In this document: piece after piece, positions 36,726 to 44,953 of the stretch
Layout: each line of letters begins with the position of its first letter
How positions within the stretch are numbered: the first letter of the stretch is position 1
Source: Rhodobacteraceae bacterium LMO-JJ12
Lineage (GTDB): Bacteria; Pseudomonadota; Alphaproteobacteria; Rhodobacterales; Rhodobacteraceae
Length of the DNA stretch: 64,000 nt
Direction: 5' to 3'
Assembly (NCBI GenBank): GCA_021555075.1
Contig: JAKGBX010000002.1
Location: forward strand, 615,001 to 679,000
The notes under the pieces: model-generated
What the model was told of the DNA's origin: nothing
What the model saw: only the letters and a program-made list of their open reading frames with translations
The model's database searches: none
Program-made: the position numbers and the translations under genes

Positions 36726-36878
36726 GGCCTGTCGGATCGTTTCAATAACGTGTTGATGAACGATAACATGATGCATCACCCGTAGCGAACGAGCGCTGCG
36801 TGCGTATCGAGTTCAAGTTGTATTTCAAACCAAACCCGAACGCTTTAACCTCACAACAGAATCAAACAGGGGCTGCCA

Positions 36879-37679
36879 ATGTCGCTTTCGATTGCCGGAA
36901 AAACCGCCATTGTTACCGGGGCGGCCAATGGGGTGGGTTTGGCGATTGCCCGGCATTTTGCCGACAAGGGCGCCAACGTGATGTTTGCGGACATGGACGA
37001 AGAAGGGTTGCAGCGCGAAGTCGGCGCGGTGGCAGATGATGGCCATGTGCGGTGGTTTGCCGGTGATTTGCGCGAGAAACTATCCGTAACCAACCTGTTG
37101 TCGGCGACGATCGACGCGTTCGAGCGTGTCGATATTCTGGTCAACGCTTCGCGCCAAGTGGTGCGTTCGGACCCGCTCAACCCCGATGATGATGCCGTGG
37201 ATGCGATGCTTCAGCAGAACCTGATAACGGCGCTGCGGCTTAGCCAGGTGGTGGCCAAGCGGATGATCAAGCAGGGTGAAGATCAGAAAGAAGGTGGTGT
37301 TGGCTCGATCATCAACCTCAGCTCGATTCTGTCGCGCCGGGCGCATCCAGAGTTGATGGCGTTGTCGATTTCAAACGCTGCATTGGAACAGATGACGCGT
37401 TCGCTGGCTGTGGCGCTGGCTGACAAGCGTATTCGGGTAAACGCGATCTCTATGGGATCGGTGATGAGTGCGTCGATGCAGGAGCGGCTGAAGGCGCATC
37501 CCGATTTTCGCGCCGTGATCGAAGCAGGCACGCCATTGCGCCGGATTGCCAGCGCAAGTGAGTTGGGCGAGACGGCGCAGTTCCTGGCCTCGGAAGGGTC
37601 GGGTTTCATGACCGGGCAGGTTCTGACGGTGGATGGCGGGCGCACGTTGCTTGATCCGGTGACGGCCCCGGCGCATTGA
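36879..37679 (+). CDS. SDR family protein lacking the catalytic Tyr and Lys
   Basis: A 266-residue short-chain dehydrogenase/reductase fold. The cofactor loop TGAANGVG (residues 13-20), LVNASRQ (the usual NNAG position altered) and the catalytic Ser (S148/S149 in NLSS) are there. At the YxxxK position the sequence is L162-S-I-S-N166: Tyr and Lys are replaced by Leu and Asn. The rest, including a C-terminal FMTGQVLTVDGG, is well kept, so a binding or regulatory role or altered chemistry is likely rather than decay. A 36-bp spacer separates it from hemF on the same strand. Confidence 0.85.
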   Translation: MSLSIAGKTAIVTGAANGVGLAIARHFADKGANVMFADMDEEGLQREVGAVADDGHVRWFAGDLREKLSVTNLLSATIDAFERVDILVNASRQVVRSDPLNPDDDAVDAMLQQNLITALRLSQVVAKRMIKQGEDQKEGGVGSIINLSSILSRRAHPELMALSISNAALEQMTRSLAVALADKRIRVNAISMGSVMSASMQERLKAHPDFRAVIEAGTPLRRIASASELGETAQFLASEGSGFMTGQVLTVDGGRTLLDPVTAPAH

Positions 37680-37715
37680 CTGGCACATTGATTGGCGCTC
37701 TGAAAGGGTTTCCAG

Positions 37716-38609
37716 ATGACAGATGAGATGCAGGACGAGAAAGCCCGCGCAAGCGCGTGGTTTCGCAGCTTGCGAGACGAGATCGTGGCGGCGTTCGAGG
37801 GGATCGAGGACAAGCTGTCTGATGGTCCGGTGGCGGGTATGGCGCCGGGGCGCTTTGAGGTGAGCGAGACCCGCCGCGCCAGCGAGGACGGGTCGGACGC
37901 GGGCGGCGGGTTGATGAGCGTGATGCGGGGGGGGCGTGTTTTTGAGAAGATCGGTGTGAATGTTTCCACCGTTTATGGCCGATTGGGCGCGCGGGCGCAG
38001 GCGGCGATGGCGGCACGTAAGGGCTTGCCAGGCATGCAAAAAGACCCGCGCTTCTGGGCCAGCGGTATCAGCCTTGTGGCGCATATGCAGAACCCGCACA
38101 GCCCGGCGGTGCATATGAATACGCGGATGTTCTGGACACCGCATGGGTGGTGGTTTGGCGGGGGATCTGACCTCAATCCCTGCATCGAGTATGATGAGGA
38201 TACAGCGCATTTTCATGCCGTTCAGAAGGCCCATTGTGACCGGCATGATGAAAGCCTTTATCCACGTCTCAGGGATTGGGCGGATGAATATTTCTACATC
38301 CCCCACCGCGGGCGGGCGCGCGGCGTTGGCGGCATATTTCTGGATGATCACAATACCGGGGATTGGGAGGCGGATTTTGCTTTTATCCAGGATGTCGGCC
38401 GGGCGTTCTTGCCGGCGTTCTTGCCGCTGACCGAGCGGCGGATGGGGATGGATTGGGATGAGAGCGACAAGGAAAAACAGCTGATTCATCGCGGGCTCTA
38501 TGCCGAGTATAACCTGGTTTATGATCGGGGAACCAAGTTTGGTCTGGAGACCGGGCATGACGCCAATGCAGTGTTGATGAGTCTGCCGCCGTTGGCGAAA
38601 TGGGTTTAA
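37716..38609 (+). CDS. hemF: Oxygen-dependent coproporphyrinogen III oxidase
   Basis: A 297-residue aerobic HemF, converting coproporphyrinogen III to protoporphyrinogen IX with O2. Signature stretches are HMNTRMFW (about residues 130-137), WWFGGGSDLNP, AHCDRHDESLYPR, FFYIPHRGRARGVGGIFLDD-like region, and the C-terminal QLIHRGLYAEYNLVYDRGTKFGL. Length is normal. It lies 3.5 kb from hemE and 4.8 kb from hemC. The preceding SDR gene is probably co-transcribed. Confidence 0.96.
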   Translation: MTDEMQDEKARASAWFRSLRDEIVAAFEGIEDKLSDGPVAGMAPGRFEVSETRRASEDGSDAGGGLMSVMRGGRVFEKIGVNVSTVYGRLGARAQAAMAARKGLPGMQKDPRFWASGISLVAHMQNPHSPAVHMNTRMFWTPHGWWFGGGSDLNPCIEYDEDTAHFHAVQKAHCDRHDESLYPRLRDWADEYFYIPHRGRARGVGGIFLDDHNTGDWEADFAFIQDVGRAFLPAFLPLTERRMGMDWDESDKEKQLIHRGLYAEYNLVYDRGTKFGLETGHDANAVLMSLPPLAKWV

Positions 38610-38642
38610 ATTTCAAAGCATTGTAAAGGCTTGCAGGGCGGG

Positions 38643-38693
38643 GCGAGGGGCCAGCCCCTCGCGCTCCCCGGGATATTTTGGGCAAGATGAAGC
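38643..38693 (+). repeat. Dispersed repeat, long copy 1 (palindrome plus ATATTT..GGCAAGATGAAG)
   Basis: It starts with the palindrome GCGAGGGGCCAGCCCCTCGC (38643-38662) and ends GGATATTTTGGGCAAGATGA plus AGC. The 51-bp unit is nearly identical (two mismatches by eye over 50 bases) to 50586-50635 after coxL. It lies 33 bp after the hemF stop. Confidence 0.9.
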
Positions 38694-38710
38694 AGGGGTG
38701 AAGCAAGTAG

Positions 38711-38910
38711 ACGGCGATCGTGACGGGGGCGGCGCGGGGGTTGGGCTGGCGACGGTTGATCGTGAAGGGCCGGAACTGGAGAAAGCAGCGGGTGAGCTTG
38801 AGAGTGTCTTGCCGGTGTTTTGTGATATCAGCGCGCCCAAAGAAGTGGACGCGATGGTGGCGCGGGTGCGGGCGGCAGATGGTGGCTTTGAGAGCCCCGG
38901 GCTGGGCCTG
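38711..38910 (+). pseudogene. Remnant of a short-chain dehydrogenase gene
   Basis: The start encodes TAIVTGAARGLG, the SDR cofactor loop, in the frame beginning at 38711. The coding sense then jumps to another frame from 38746: LATVDREGPELEKAAGELES followed by VLPVFCDISAPKEVDAMVARVRAADGG, which is the second part of an SDR Rossmann fold. The bases encoding the helix and strand between are deleted, and nothing of the catalytic half remains. No ribosome site or stop structure supports expression. It is a decayed paralogue or the leftover of a deletion next to the dispersed repeat. Confidence 0.7.
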
Positions 38911-39086
38911 TCGGCGTTGAGGGGTTAGCGGCACCGTGCGGTGGGCTTTACCGGGGGTGATCTGCGGCTGTCGCCCGGCTGTAAAGCGTATGACATCGAT
39001 TTCCTGAATATATTAACGCGCGTTAAGGTTAATGCAGCGTCCGGTGGAGCATGGCAGGCTGGCGCATTGGGGGCAGGGGCGACGGT
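38911..39086. other. Intergenic region with a 14-bp palindrome
   Basis: After the SDR remnant there is no gene up to the 3' end of the minus-strand metallopeptidase gene. It contains the perfect palindrome TTAACGCGCGTTAA at 39013-39026, followed by a third TTAA at 39029. Taken with the SDR remnant, the region 38610-39086 holds no intact gene. Confidence 0.6.
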
Positions 39087-39590
39087 TTAATCGGGGTGGA
39101 TGTCACGCGGGTGACAGGAGGACGCCAGAATGATGGCGACCCAGTTCACATCGAGTGTCAATTTCTGCTCGGCCAACCACTTTTCCTGCAACTTGTAGGC
39201 CGCCAGTTCTTGTGCGGCGGGACAGTAATAGTGAGCCGTTGATTGCCAGTGGTGGACCAATTCGTGCAACAGGATGGATTGATCGACGGGGCGAGAAATC
39301 TGCCATGGCCTCGCCAGTAATATTGTCGCGGGTTCCGGCTCGTAAACACCTCTTGTTCGGTTTCCGATTTTCATGGAGCTGTCCGTTTCATCATGAAGCT
39401 GCGCCGCATCGACCATGCGGATTTCGGGCCGCTTATTGGGACGCACGAATTGCGTGTTGGCACCAATCCATTGCTCCAGATCCTCAACGAGATCATCTAT
39501 CGGCGCTGCGTTTGCTGGCGCGCAGAGCGCTATAATGATAAAGTATAGACATGTGACCGCCCCGAGAGCCGTGCGTGCGAAGGTTGGCAT
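39087..39590 (-). CDS. Secreted HExxH zinc-metallopeptidase-like protein
   Basis: A 167-residue protein with a signal peptide (about residues 1-29, cleavage after PANAA) and one catalytic-type motif H109-E110-L-V-H113 followed by HWQ. The size and the single short domain fit the small DUF-type bacterial gluzincin-like proteins (DUF6647 or similar) rather than a known protease family. The third metal ligand is not obvious. It probably acts in the periplasm. It is divergent from a GcvA-like LysR gene with 80 bp between starts. Confidence 0.7.
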   Translation of the reverse strand: MPTFARTALGAVTCLYFIIIALCAPANAAPIDDLVEDLEQWIGANTQFVRPNKRPEIRMVDAAQLHDETDSSMKIGNRTRGVYEPEPATILLARPWQISRPVDQSILLHELVHHWQSTAHYYCPAAQELAAYKLQEKWLAEQKLTLDVNWVAIILASSCHPRDIHPD

Positions 39591-39670
39591 TGCGTTCCCT
39601 CCTGTCCAAGTGTCCGTGATGAACCAAGGCTAGCTGGAGGGGGGCGGCGGAGACAAAAGGGCGTTTTTCA

Positions 39671-40648
39671 TTGAAGGTTGAAAATAATTCATCGCCGCGA
39701 AGACGGCATTTGCCCCCCTTCTCGGCAATACGCGCATTTGAGGCCGCGGCGCGTCATCTCAGCTTTAAATCCGCCGCTGATGAGTTATGCCTTTCGCCCT
39801 CGGCTGTATCGCATCAGATCCGCGCCTTGGAAGACTATCTTGCAACTTCGCTTTTTCATCGGGATGGCAATCGGGTCGCGCTGTCGAAAACCGGGATGGC
39901 CTATGCCGGTAAGCTTACGGATTTGCTCGACAACCTTTCGACCAGCACGGAGCAGGCCAGCGCCGGACGCCAGGATCGGCTTCGGGTGCTCGCCACGCCG
40001 GGATTTGCCGCACGCTGGCTTATCCCGCGGCTTTCGCGTTTTGCTTTTGCGCAGGCGGTTCGCCTTCGCATAGCCGAGCGCGCGCCTTCGATTGATTTCA
40101 CGGCGAACGACGCTGATGTGGTGATTCAATGGCGGACGGCTCCGGCATCCGGGATTGACGTTGTTCCATTCCTCAAATCGTCGCGAAGCCCGGTTGCCGC
40201 GCCGGAGTTTGTCAAACGCGAAAGCATTGCGCATCCCAGCGATCTGTTGCGTGTACCGCTTTTCAAGGACGAAACAGACGATATGTGGCAAGCGTGGTTT
40301 CTGTCGGCGGGTATCGCCGATCCAAGCGAAACAGATGGGCCGACCTATCCCAATTGTGAATACGCCACCACTGCGGCAGAAGCCGGATTGGGGGTTGCGC
40401 TGGCGTATGATGCCATCGTGCATGACACGGTTGCCGATGGGCGGTTGGTCATGCCCTTTGAGACTAGCATAGCGTCTTTCACCATCTATTCCGCCGCCTG
40501 CAGTGCCAAGCGGCAGGAGGAACCGCTTATCAAGGCGTTTCGCGATTGGCTGGTGCAAGAAGCGATGGACGTCGGGTGTTGCCCGAATGGCCAGCCAGAA
40601 GAAAACCAGAATCTACGGCCTGCTAAATTCAAGGCGGTCAAATTTTAG
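39671..40648 (+). CDS. LysR family regulator, GcvA-like
   Basis: A 325-residue LTTR. The HTH covers about residues 15-75 (LPPFSAIRAFEAAARHLSFKSAADEL, then SAVSHQIRALEDYLATSLFHR), the opening typical of GcvA/TrpI-type regulators. The start is a TTG at 39671 with no strong ribosome site; the HTH begins about 15 residues in, so a shorter form is possible. It stands between the divergent metallopeptidase gene and the cytochrome c peroxidase, and could control either. Confidence 0.85.
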   Translation: MKVENNSSPRRRHLPPFSAIRAFEAAARHLSFKSAADELCLSPSAVSHQIRALEDYLATSLFHRDGNRVALSKTGMAYAGKLTDLLDNLSTSTEQASAGRQDRLRVLATPGFAARWLIPRLSRFAFAQAVRLRIAERAPSIDFTANDADVVIQWRTAPASGIDVVPFLKSSRSPVAAPEFVKRESIAHPSDLLRVPLFKDETDDMWQAWFLSAGIADPSETDGPTYPNCEYATTAAEAGLGVALAYDAIVHDTVADGRLVMPFETSIASFTIYSAACSAKRQEEPLIKAFRDWLVQEAMDVGCCPNGQPEENQNLRPAKFKAVKF

Positions 40649-40745
40649 GCGTTTCGAGAAAAATCTGACACATGAGTTTGTCCTGAAACGCCCATATCAT
40701 TGATGTGTTGCGCTGCGGTTCAACTTAATCCGGTCTCAGGTTTAG
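40649..40745 (+). other. Conserved ~96-nt intergenic element, copy 2
   Basis: It begins one base after the LysR stop codon and aligns with 12961-13056. Shared blocks are GCGTTTCGAGA, GTTGCGC-GCG, ACTTA and GTCTC-GGTT-AG. In this copy GGCGTTTC (40648-40655) can pair with GAAACGCC (40685-40692). It is about 210 bp upstream of the cytochrome c peroxidase start. Function is unknown. Confidence 0.6.
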
Positions 40746-40851
40746 GTCGAACCGCTTTGGTCGGTTGATCGCCTCATACATGAGCGAAGACTCAGAGCGG
40801 GCATAACGCGGCGTAAATTTCTGAAAACATTCAATAAAACGCACATTAAAA

Positions 40852-40865
40852 CTGATCTAAATCAG
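40852..40865. promoter_or_regulatory. FNR/CRP-type palindrome upstream of cytochrome c peroxidase
   Basis: CTGATCTAAATCAG is a perfect palindrome with the half-site GAT-N4-ATC of FNR boxes (consensus TTGAT-N4-ATCAA). Only the outer base pair differs. It lies 92 bp before the peroxidase start. The 309-bp spacer 40649-40957 otherwise contains only the conserved element and no gene. Confidence 0.55.
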
Positions 40866-40957
40866 GGCTGACGGCAGCTGATTTTGCTAGGAATGAGGCC
40901 GCACAGTAGATGTGTCAAACGAAGATGATTGTGAAGACTGAAAGGAGCCATAAGATC

Positions 40958-42001
40958 ATGGCCAAGTTTCGATTGTTAACCACCACTGCCGTGACCCTTG
41001 CACTTGTCGGTGCTGCCAGCGCGAACGAGCTGCGTGATGAGGCCAAGGATATATTTGCGGCTCTGCCCTCGACCATTCCGGCGTTGAAGGACAACCCGAT
41101 CACCCCGGCCAAGATCGATCTGGGCAAGGCTCTGTTCTTTGATCCGCGGATGAGTGCGTCTGGCGTGTTCTCGTGCAACTCGTGCCACAACCTTGCCACT
41201 GGTGGCGATGACAACATGCCGACCTCGATCGGCCATGGCTGGCAGAAGGGGCCGCGGAATTCGCCCACGGTTCTGAACTCGGTCTTCAACGAGGCGCAGT
41301 TCTGGGACGGGCGGGCCGCCGACCTTGCGGAGCAGGCCAAGGGGCCGGTGCAGGCCGGGGTCGAAATGGCCAATACGCCGGAAAATGTGGTGGCGACGCT
41401 GAACTCGATGCCGGACTATGTGACCTGGTTCAAGGAGTCCTTCCCCGAGGAGGAAGATCCGGTGAGCTTTGACAATTTCGCCAAGGCGATTGAGGCCTAT
41501 GAGGCGACGCTGATCACACCCGCGCCGTTTGATACGTGGTTGAACGGCGATGACAATGCCATGAATGCGGATCAGTTGGCCGGATTGCAGCTGTTCATGG
41601 ATAAGGGCTGTTCGTCGTGCCACAACGGCGTGAATTTTGGCGGTAACGGGTATTATCCGTTTGGGCTGATCGAAAAGCCGGGGGCGGATATTCTGCCTGT
41701 GGGTGACAAGGGGCGTTATGCCGTGACCGAAACGGCGGATGATGAGTATGTCTTCCGGGCGTCGCCGCTGCGCAACATTGATCAGACCGCGCCCTATTTC
41801 CATTCGGGTCTGGTGTGGGATCTGAAAACTGCCGTGCAGATCATGGGTGAGAGCCAGTTGGGCGAAGACCTGAGCGATGCAGAAGCGGATCAATTGGTGG
41901 CGTTTCTGGGGAGTCTGACCGGGGCGGTGCCAGAGGTGGTCTATCCGATCCTGCCCGCCGAGACGGCCAGCACGCCGCGTCCGACCGGTGAAGTGAAGTA
42001 A
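40958..42001 (+). CDS. ccpA: Di-haem cytochrome c peroxidase
   Basis: A 347-residue periplasmic protein with a signal peptide (1-22) and two c-type haem sites, C73-N-S-C-H77 and C218-S-S-C-H222. The RASPLRNIDQTAPYFHSG segment near the C terminus is typical of bacterial cytochrome c peroxidases of the CCP/MauG family. It reduces H2O2 with electrons from cytochrome c. The Met at 40958 (AAAGGAG 10 nt upstream) starts the signal peptide; the upstream in-frame Met at 40910 is rejected. An FNR-like box fits microaerobic induction. Confidence 0.93.
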   Translation: MAKFRLLTTTAVTLALVGAASANELRDEAKDIFAALPSTIPALKDNPITPAKIDLGKALFFDPRMSASGVFSCNSCHNLATGGDDNMPTSIGHGWQKGPRNSPTVLNSVFNEAQFWDGRAADLAEQAKGPVQAGVEMANTPENVVATLNSMPDYVTWFKESFPEEEDPVSFDNFAKAIEAYEATLITPAPFDTWLNGDDNAMNADQLAGLQLFMDKGCSSCHNGVNFGGNGYYPFGLIEKPGADILPVGDKGRYAVTETADDEYVFRASPLRNIDQTAPYFHSGLVWDLKTAVQIMGESQLGEDLSDAEADQLVAFLGSLTGAVPEVVYPILPAETASTPRPTGEVK

Positions 42002-42037
42002 GCCTTCGGACCTCTCGAACCTTCGGGTAAAAAGACA

Positions 42038-42066
42038 GGCGCGTCGCGGATTGCGGCGCGCCTTTT
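42038..42066 (+). terminator. Terminator after cytochrome c peroxidase
   Basis: GGCGCGTCGC (42038-42047) pairs with GCGGCGCGCC (42053-42062) with one T-G pair, followed by TTTT. Confidence 0.75.
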
Positions 42067-42098
42067 AGGTTGTGGCGGTGGAAGAAGGCTGGGCGCGT

Positions 42099-43142
42099 TC
42101 AGGCAGAGCGCACCGTGTCGATCATCAGTTGCACGTTCTCGGGGTCGGCGTCGGGCGTGATGCCGTGGCCAAGGTTGAAGATATGCGGGCCGTTCTTGAA
42201 GACCTCGACGATGTGGCGGGTCTCATCAATCAGGGCCTGGCCACCGGTGACCATATGCGTCGGGGCAAGGTTGCCTTGGACGCAGCCGTCTTTCTGGATG
42301 TTGGCCGCCGCCCATTCGGGTGAGATGGAATTGTCGAGCGCGACGCAATCGGCACCCGTGGCATGGGCGAAACCGATGTAGCCGTCCTTGGCTTCGCGCG
42401 GGAAGGCGATGACGGGGATGCCGGGGTGGCGGGCTTTGAGGGCTGAGATGATCTCGCGGGCCGGTTCGAGGGCGTATTTGGTGAAGTCGTCGCCGCTGAG
42501 CGAGCCTGCCCAACTGTCAAACAGCTTGACGCATTCGGCGCCGGCGTCGATCTGGCACGAGAGGTAGTCGATGGTGGCTTCGGTGATGCGGGCGAGGAGG
42601 GCTTCAAAGAGCGCTCGGTTTTCCGCCTTGAGAGCGTGGGCGGGTCCTTGGTCGGGGGTGCCGCGCCCGGCGATCATATAGGTCGCCACAGTCCAAGGCG
42701 CGCCTGCAAAGCCGATGAAGGCGGTTTCGGAGGGCAGTTCGCGGGCGAGGATCTTCACCGTTTCGTAAATCGGGGCGAGGGTGTCGTGGATGTCAGAGGC
42801 GGGTTTCAACGCGTCGAAGTCGGATTGCGTCGTGATGGTGGAGAGGCGTGGGCCTTCGCCGGTGACGAACCACAGATCGGCGCCGAGCGCCTGTGGGATC
42901 AGCAGGATGTCGGCAAAGAGGATTGCCGCGTCAAAACCAAAGCGGCGGATCGGTTGTAGCGTCACCTCGGCGGCGAGATCGGGATTGTAGCAGAGCGACA
43001 GGAAATCGCCGGCCTGGGCGCGGGTGGCGCGGTATTCGGGCAGATAGCGCCCGGCCTGGCGCATCATCCAGATTGGCGGGGTGGGCAGGGTTTCGCCTGC
43101 CAGTGCGCGGAGGAGTTTTTTCTGCTCGGCCATATCGTGCAT
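42099..43142 (-). CDS. hemE: Uroporphyrinogen decarboxylase
   Basis: A 347-residue TIM-barrel enzyme that removes the four acetate carboxyls of uroporphyrinogen [19 protein letters not shown] near the N terminus with the catalytic-site Arg residues, [13 protein letters not shown] with the essential Asp, and FDSWAGSLS and NLGHGI later on are family landmarks. Start is the Met at 43142 or three codons on. It is divergent from hemC with 245 bp between, the usual alphaproteobacterial arrangement. Confidence 0.96.
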   Translation of the reverse strand: MHDMAEQKKLLRALAGETLPTPPIWMMRQAGRYLPEYRATRAQAGDFLSLCYNPDLAAEVTLQPIRRFGFDAAILFADILLIPQALGADLWFVTGEGPRLSTITTQSDFDALKPASDIHDTLAPIYETVKILARELPSETAFIGFAGAPWTVATYMIAGRGTPDQGPAHALKAENRALFEALLARITEATIDYLSCQIDAGAECVKLFDSWAGSLSGDDFTKYALEPAREIISALKARHPGIPVIAFPREAKDGYIGFAHATGADCVALDNSISPEWAAANIQKDGCVQGNLAPTHMVTGGQALIDETRHIVEVFKNGPHIFNLGHGITPDADPENVQLMIDTVRSA

Positions 43143-43272
43143 CCTTTATTTGCCCGGTGCCGTGGTCTCTTTCCGGGGGCGGGATGTCAAGGGCTGGATG
43201 TGGCGCTGGACCGCTCTGGCGGGGGCTTGGTGTGCAGAGCGCAGTGTTGTGGAGCGTGGCGGGCGGGCATTC

Positions 43273-43297
43273 GAGTATTTCTGGAAAGATGAAAGCG
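43273..43297 (+). repeat. Dispersed repeat, degenerate copy
   Basis: GAGTATTTCTGGAAAGATGA followed by AAGCG differs at a few positions from the other copies of the ATATTT..GGCAAGATGAAG motif. It lies in the divergent hemE-hemC spacer. Confidence 0.55.
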
Positions 43298-43387
43298 GAG
43301 CGTGGTGGCGCAGCGGATGCAGGCGCGGCGCGGGAGGGGCCGTGCAACTGTCTTGAAACCCGTGCGGCGGGGCACTAAAGCGGGGAT

Positions 43388-44350
43388 ATGACATATGAAT
43401 TGCCCACGCCCGCTTCGCCCCTGAAAATCGGCACCAGAGGATCGCCTCTGGCGCTTGCTCAGGCACATGAGACGCGCAGGCGGCTGGGGGTGGCGTTTGA
43501 GCTGCCGCCCGAGGCGTTCGAGATCGTGGTGATCAAGACCAGCGGCGACGATGCCGCGTTGATTGCCAAGGATAAGCCCTTGAAGGAGATTGGCGGCAAG
43601 GGGCTGTTTACCAAGGAGATCGAGGAGCAGCTTTTGTCGGGTGGCATTGATATCGCGGTGCATTCCATGAAGGATATGCCGGTGGATCAGCCCGAGGGGT
43701 TGCTCCTGGATTGCTATCTGCCGCGTGAAGATGTGCGCGATGCGTTCATTTCACCGAAATACGGCGCAATTGCCGATTTGCCGGAAGGCGCGGTTGTCGG
43801 CACTTCGAGCCTGCGCCGACGTGCGCAGTTGAAGGTGGTGCGGCCCGACCTCACGCTGGTGGAATTTCGCGGCAATGTGCAGACCCGTCTGCGCAAGCTG
43901 AATGAAGGTGTGGCAAGCGGCACGTTTCTGGCGATGGCCGGGTTGAAGCGGTTGGGGCGCGAGGATGTGCCCGCGACGCCGATCGAGACCGAGGATATGC
44001 TGCCTGCCGTGGCGCAGGGCGCGATCGGGATCGAGCGGCGGGGCAGTGATTCGCGTATTGCGGCGCTGTTGGAGGCAATCCATGACCGTCAGACCGGCGA
44101 GAGGCTGGCGGCGGAACGGGCATTTCTGGCGGCGTTGGATGGCTCGTGCGAGACGCCGATTGCCGGGCTGGCCGAGCTGGAAGGCGGGAGCCTGCGGCTG
44201 CGCGGCGAGATCCTGCGGCCCGATGGCAGTGAGCGGCTAAGCGATGAAACCACGGGTGCCATTGCGGATGGGGCCGAGATGGGTCGTGAGATGGCCGAGC
44301 GGTTGCTGAAACAGGGCGGGCCGGGGTTTTTCGACTGGCGGACGGGGTGA
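43388..44350 (+). CDS. hemC: Hydroxymethylbilane synthase (porphobilinogen deaminase)
   Basis: A 320-residue enzyme joining four porphobilinogen units. The dipyrromethane cofactor attaches to C254 in LDGSCETP; KIGTRGSPLALAQA starts domain 1, and VHSMKDMP (about 91-98) and TSSLRRRAQL carry the catalytic Asp and Arg residues. The product feeds HemD and then HemE; hemE starts divergently next door. No strong ribosome site is visible, but the Met at 43388 fits the family length. Confidence 0.96.
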   Translation: MTYELPTPASPLKIGTRGSPLALAQAHETRRRLGVAFELPPEAFEIVVIKTSGDDAALIAKDKPLKEIGGKGLFTKEIEEQLLSGGIDIAVHSMKDMPVDQPEGLLLDCYLPREDVRDAFISPKYGAIADLPEGAVVGTSSLRRRAQLKVVRPDLTLVEFRGNVQTRLRKLNEGVASGTFLAMAGLKRLGREDVPATPIETEDMLPAVAQGAIGIERRGSDSRIAALLEAIHDRQTGERLAAERAFLAALDGSCETPIAGLAELEGGSLRLRGEILRPDGSERLSDETTGAIADGAEMGREMAERLLKQGGPGFFDWRTG

Positions 44351-44446
44351 TCTGGCGCGCCTTGGCGGGATGAAGGCCGGTCCTTGGCCGCTGGCGCGGT
44401 GACTTGGCGGGTTGCGCCTTGTGCGGTGGCGGGGCAAAACCAAGGC

Positions 44447-44953
44447 ATGATTACCCGCACCCATACCAAGGGCGATGCGCCCTCGACCGCCGTCTATTCT
44501 GCTTGCGAGGCATATCGCTATTCACTGACCCGGATTTGGGACGCGGGCGGGCGAAAGGCGTTGTTCATCATGCTGAACCCGTCGACCGCGACGGAGGTGC
44601 AGAACGATCCGACGGTGGAGCGTTGCGAACGGCGCGCGCGGGCGCTGGGCTTTGGGGCCTTCCGGGTGACCAATATCTTTGCCTGGCGCGATACTGACCC
44701 GAGAAAGATGCGCGCCGCCGCCGATCCGGTGGGACCGGGCAATGATGCGGCGATTATTGAGAGCTGTCCCTGGGCGGATCAGATTATCGCCGGATGGGGC
44801 ACTCATGGCGCGCATCGGGAGCGGGGGGCAGACGTGGAACGGCTGTTGCGCGAGACCGGGCGAGAGGTGTTTCATCTGGGGCTGACCAAGGCTGGCCACC
44901 CCAAACACCCGCTATATATTGCCTATAGCCAACAGCCGGAGCGATGGTTTTGA
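44447..44953 (+). CDS. DUF1643 domain-containing protein
   Basis: A 168-residue soluble protein matching the DUF1643 family: RKALFIMLNPSTATEVQNDPTVERCERRA, FGAFRVTNIFAWRDTDP, and IIAGWGTHG near 120. The function is unknown; the acidic and His-rich conserved blocks suggest an enzyme. The Met at 44447 is preferred over the open upstream frame. Its last ten bases overlap the next small membrane protein gene. Confidence 0.82.
   Translation: MITRTHTKGDAPSTAVYSACEAYRYSLTRIWDAGGRKALFIMLNPSTATEVQNDPTVERCERRARALGFGAFRVTNIFAWRDTDPRKMRAAADPVGPGNDAAIIESCPWADQIIAGWGTHGAHRERGADVERLLRETGREVFHLGLTKAGHPKHPLYIAYSQQPERWF

Noticed and set aside
38405-38430. Tandem 12-bp repeat in hemF
   Set aside because: It encodes AFLPAFLP, in frame, at a position where HemF proteins normally have a similar sequence, so not a recent duplication.
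39013-39032. CtrA binding site (TTAA-N7-TTAA)
   Set aside because: The spacings between TTAA boxes are 6, 2 and 12, not 7, and no start of a gene is nearby.
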